From: Strongylocentrotus purpuratus
Lineage: Eukaryota > Echinodermata > Echinoidea > Camarodonta > Strongylocentrotidae
DNA: 64,000 nucleotides
Reading direction: 5' to 3'
NCBI RefSeq assembly: GCF_000002235.5
Contig: NW_022145615.1
Span: 17,967,012-18,031,011, forward strand
The position numbers were made by a program, and so were the translations under genes. Below the pieces are notes generated by a model. That model was not told the DNA's origin. It saw only the letters and a program-made list of their open reading frames with translations, and searched no databases. Positions 41,357 through 44,300 of the stretch are shown here, piece after piece. Numbering within the stretch: the first letter of the stretch is position 1; each line of letters opens with the position of its first letter.

Positions 41357-44300
41357 TGGAGAAAGAAGTATCAATTATTGATTGCTCACAACTATATTCT
41401 CATTGAATCCTTTGGTGATTAGAGTCCTGGGTATCGTTTCACTAAAAATGTCATTAGTACAGGTTCAACAACACTTGTTTCAATGAGATGTCGACAAACT
41501 TTGAGAAAATGATGCCCTGTGTACTTCATACATGGACGTTGAAGGACATCACAGATCAAATTTATTCCATTTGATCAATTGTTTAATATTCAAACTATCC
41601 ACGTTCATCCCCTCTGCCAATTAAAACTAATATATGGATTCAATAATCATGAGGATACGGTTTTCTCATTCTAGATCTACTGCATAGATGAGAGATTTGG
41701 GGTTGTGCACTCTACCATTGGCAATATGTTCTTTACATGGGGTTACCATCGTTGAATAAAACGTAGTAATATATTACAAATCATTGGATAAAGATTGCTG
41801 AATGACGGAGCAAAGGCATCAACCAATGTGACATAGATATTTGGTCTTGTGGTCTCATCTTTTTTCCATCCTTTTGGGGTTAAGGTTAAGATCAGGAGGG
41901 TGTTTCACAAAGATCCTAAGTCAAACTTAACTCTAAGTTGGACTTAAACATTATGGAGAGCCATTTGTAGCCTTAAAATAAAATATATTCCAAAGCAAAC
42001 TATTTTAGACTTTTCATAAATTCCGCATCAAGAACATGAAATCTCCTTGATAATAGAAAATATGAATGATCTGAATCAACATTTTATGCCTTTTACAAAA
42101 TATTTTCAAAGATGCAAACGACTTTCCATAATTGTTTAGTCCAACTTAGAGTTGAGTTCAACTTGTATGAGCAATGAGACATACAATGTACAAACAGCTT
42201 GATGTAATTAAGACTGTATATTCTGTTGATAGTCAAAGAGGTGTTGATTGAACTCTGCTTTAAAATTTATTCTTCTGATGCTCAGCAGACGATGCCAGGT
42301 TAACAGTCTATAACCTAATCTAAGACTTGACACTACCAGGCGCCCGGGACACATGGGCGCCCAAAATCTCAGTCCAGAGTCTAAAAATTTTACATCAGGC
42401 TTGTGCATACAGACTCAATGACAATAATAATGATAAAAATAATATTAAGTTTTTCTACTGCGCGTTTTCTAATATCATACCACTCAAGGCACTACAATGT
42501 ATGATAAAAAGACTCTACAATTTTACATCTGGACCCCCTTCTAAACGAATTAGTGTAGAGCCATGCCTAATCCAACAAGACATGGCACTACATGGAACAT
42601 TTATATCATCTGTTAAAGATAAACTTTAGTACTGGTAATGCGATTGCATTGTGAAAGAAAAGGTGAGAAAAGGTGTGGAAAGGATCAGAAACAGTTAATC
42701 ATGTAGCATGTACATGTAAGTATTGGTGTGCACTGCAAGGTTCTGGAGTCATCAAAATCATAATAAATTTGACCGAGTCTTGGTAAAGTAACATGCACTG
42801 TACACAGAAAGCTATATATGGGACAACACACATGGTGTTGGGGCTACTACTACCTTGATTTCCTTGTCTTTCTATGCTCATTACTCAGCCAGTATACATT
42901 TTCTTCCAAAATTGTTTGGCACATGTCATTTATTTGTAATCTTGAACATTCAGTGTAAGTTTTGTTTGATTCTGTGAGAATTAATTTTCTTTTTTTTACC
43001 AGAACTGGAGTTTATCTTTAAGAGTACAGAAGGATGCTAGTTTAACGCTGAATACATGAGTTAATACCCTTCTGACTCTCTGCAGATGATGCAATGTAAA
43101 GATTCTTGCCAAAGAAGAAAAACATACTGCTAAAATGATCTTTTTTGGGAGAAAAAAAATAAACTAAAATATGCTGTGGAAATAGTCTATTCAATATTTT
43201 TCTCATACAATCCCCATTTGTCATTTCCTGAGTCCACGTGGCGGCAATTTCGAGAAGAAAAAAAGTGGCGGCCATCTTGAAAAAATAACAAGGCCAGACG
43301 TCTAGGAAAATGTGCCATTTTGAAGAAGAAAAAAAAAAGGGCCTCCTCCTACCTCTTTTTCAAAAAGGCAGGACACTGAAGATTTTTTTAATTTCATTTT
43401 GCCTAATCGACCAACAAGGCACAGGACTACATGTGTATCATCTCGTCAGAGTCAAAAGGGCATTGTGCATGAGTTGACGCCCTTCTGGCACTACGCGGAC
43501 GATGCCAGCTCTTACCTGATGACGATACATTGATTCCTCTTTCCTCCTACCGCATTCCCTGAGAGCATGAACTGATAAGACAGGTCTGATACAGCAAAGA
43601 TGTGAGGGGGGTTATCTTTACGTTTGGTTTGCTTGTACTGATCTGCGTACTGTCAAGACACAAAACAAAATCAACAAATCAAAATGACATGTTCTTCAGC
43701 ATCAGCATCAGTGTACGGAAGTAAGAGGTGATCCTGTTAAAAGTTCCGGTTGTTTCATCGAGTGGTGCGCGTTACCCTGAAATATTATTACTTGCATGGT
43801 GGATGGATGAACATATTTAATTTTATGGAAGCATTTGGTGTTGAGAGGACCAGTGCCTGTCCAATCTTTTAGCCATAGTTTATCCATTTCTAAATCATGT
43901 TGTCCTATCTGCTGTGTTCCGTTACTTGTTAGAATTTGTGTACATCCAGAAAATAAAATCTCGTCTTTTTTTAGGAATGCTTGATAATGAGAATTGGGCG
44001 CTCATTCAGACTCTTAAACACATGCAGATGGTGGAATAAAAATGCCTATTATTCTCATTATCAAAATGCACAAAGTAAAATTTTCAATGCTTAGAGAATG
44101 CGATTGCATTCATGTAATGATAACCTAACTTTATGGCAAGTACTATATATTCAAAGACCAAGAAAAATATCTGCCTTAATATTACCTAAATAGGTCAATA
44201 AATAGATGCAAATGAATTGACGTCAAATCACTCAAACAAAATCATTCCATATTCCAAGAATGATCTTAGTGAATATGCCAAACTTTGTTTTCCTTCATAC

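Larger units (their letters stand above)
40416..43515. other. Myosin intron 3, remainder
   Basis: Contains (TC)n at 41,289-41,352, a GGGTGTTTCACAAAGATCC MITE from 41,898 to about 42,165, the family-A MITE at 42,612-43,022 and otherwise AT-rich sequence. Confidence 0.55.
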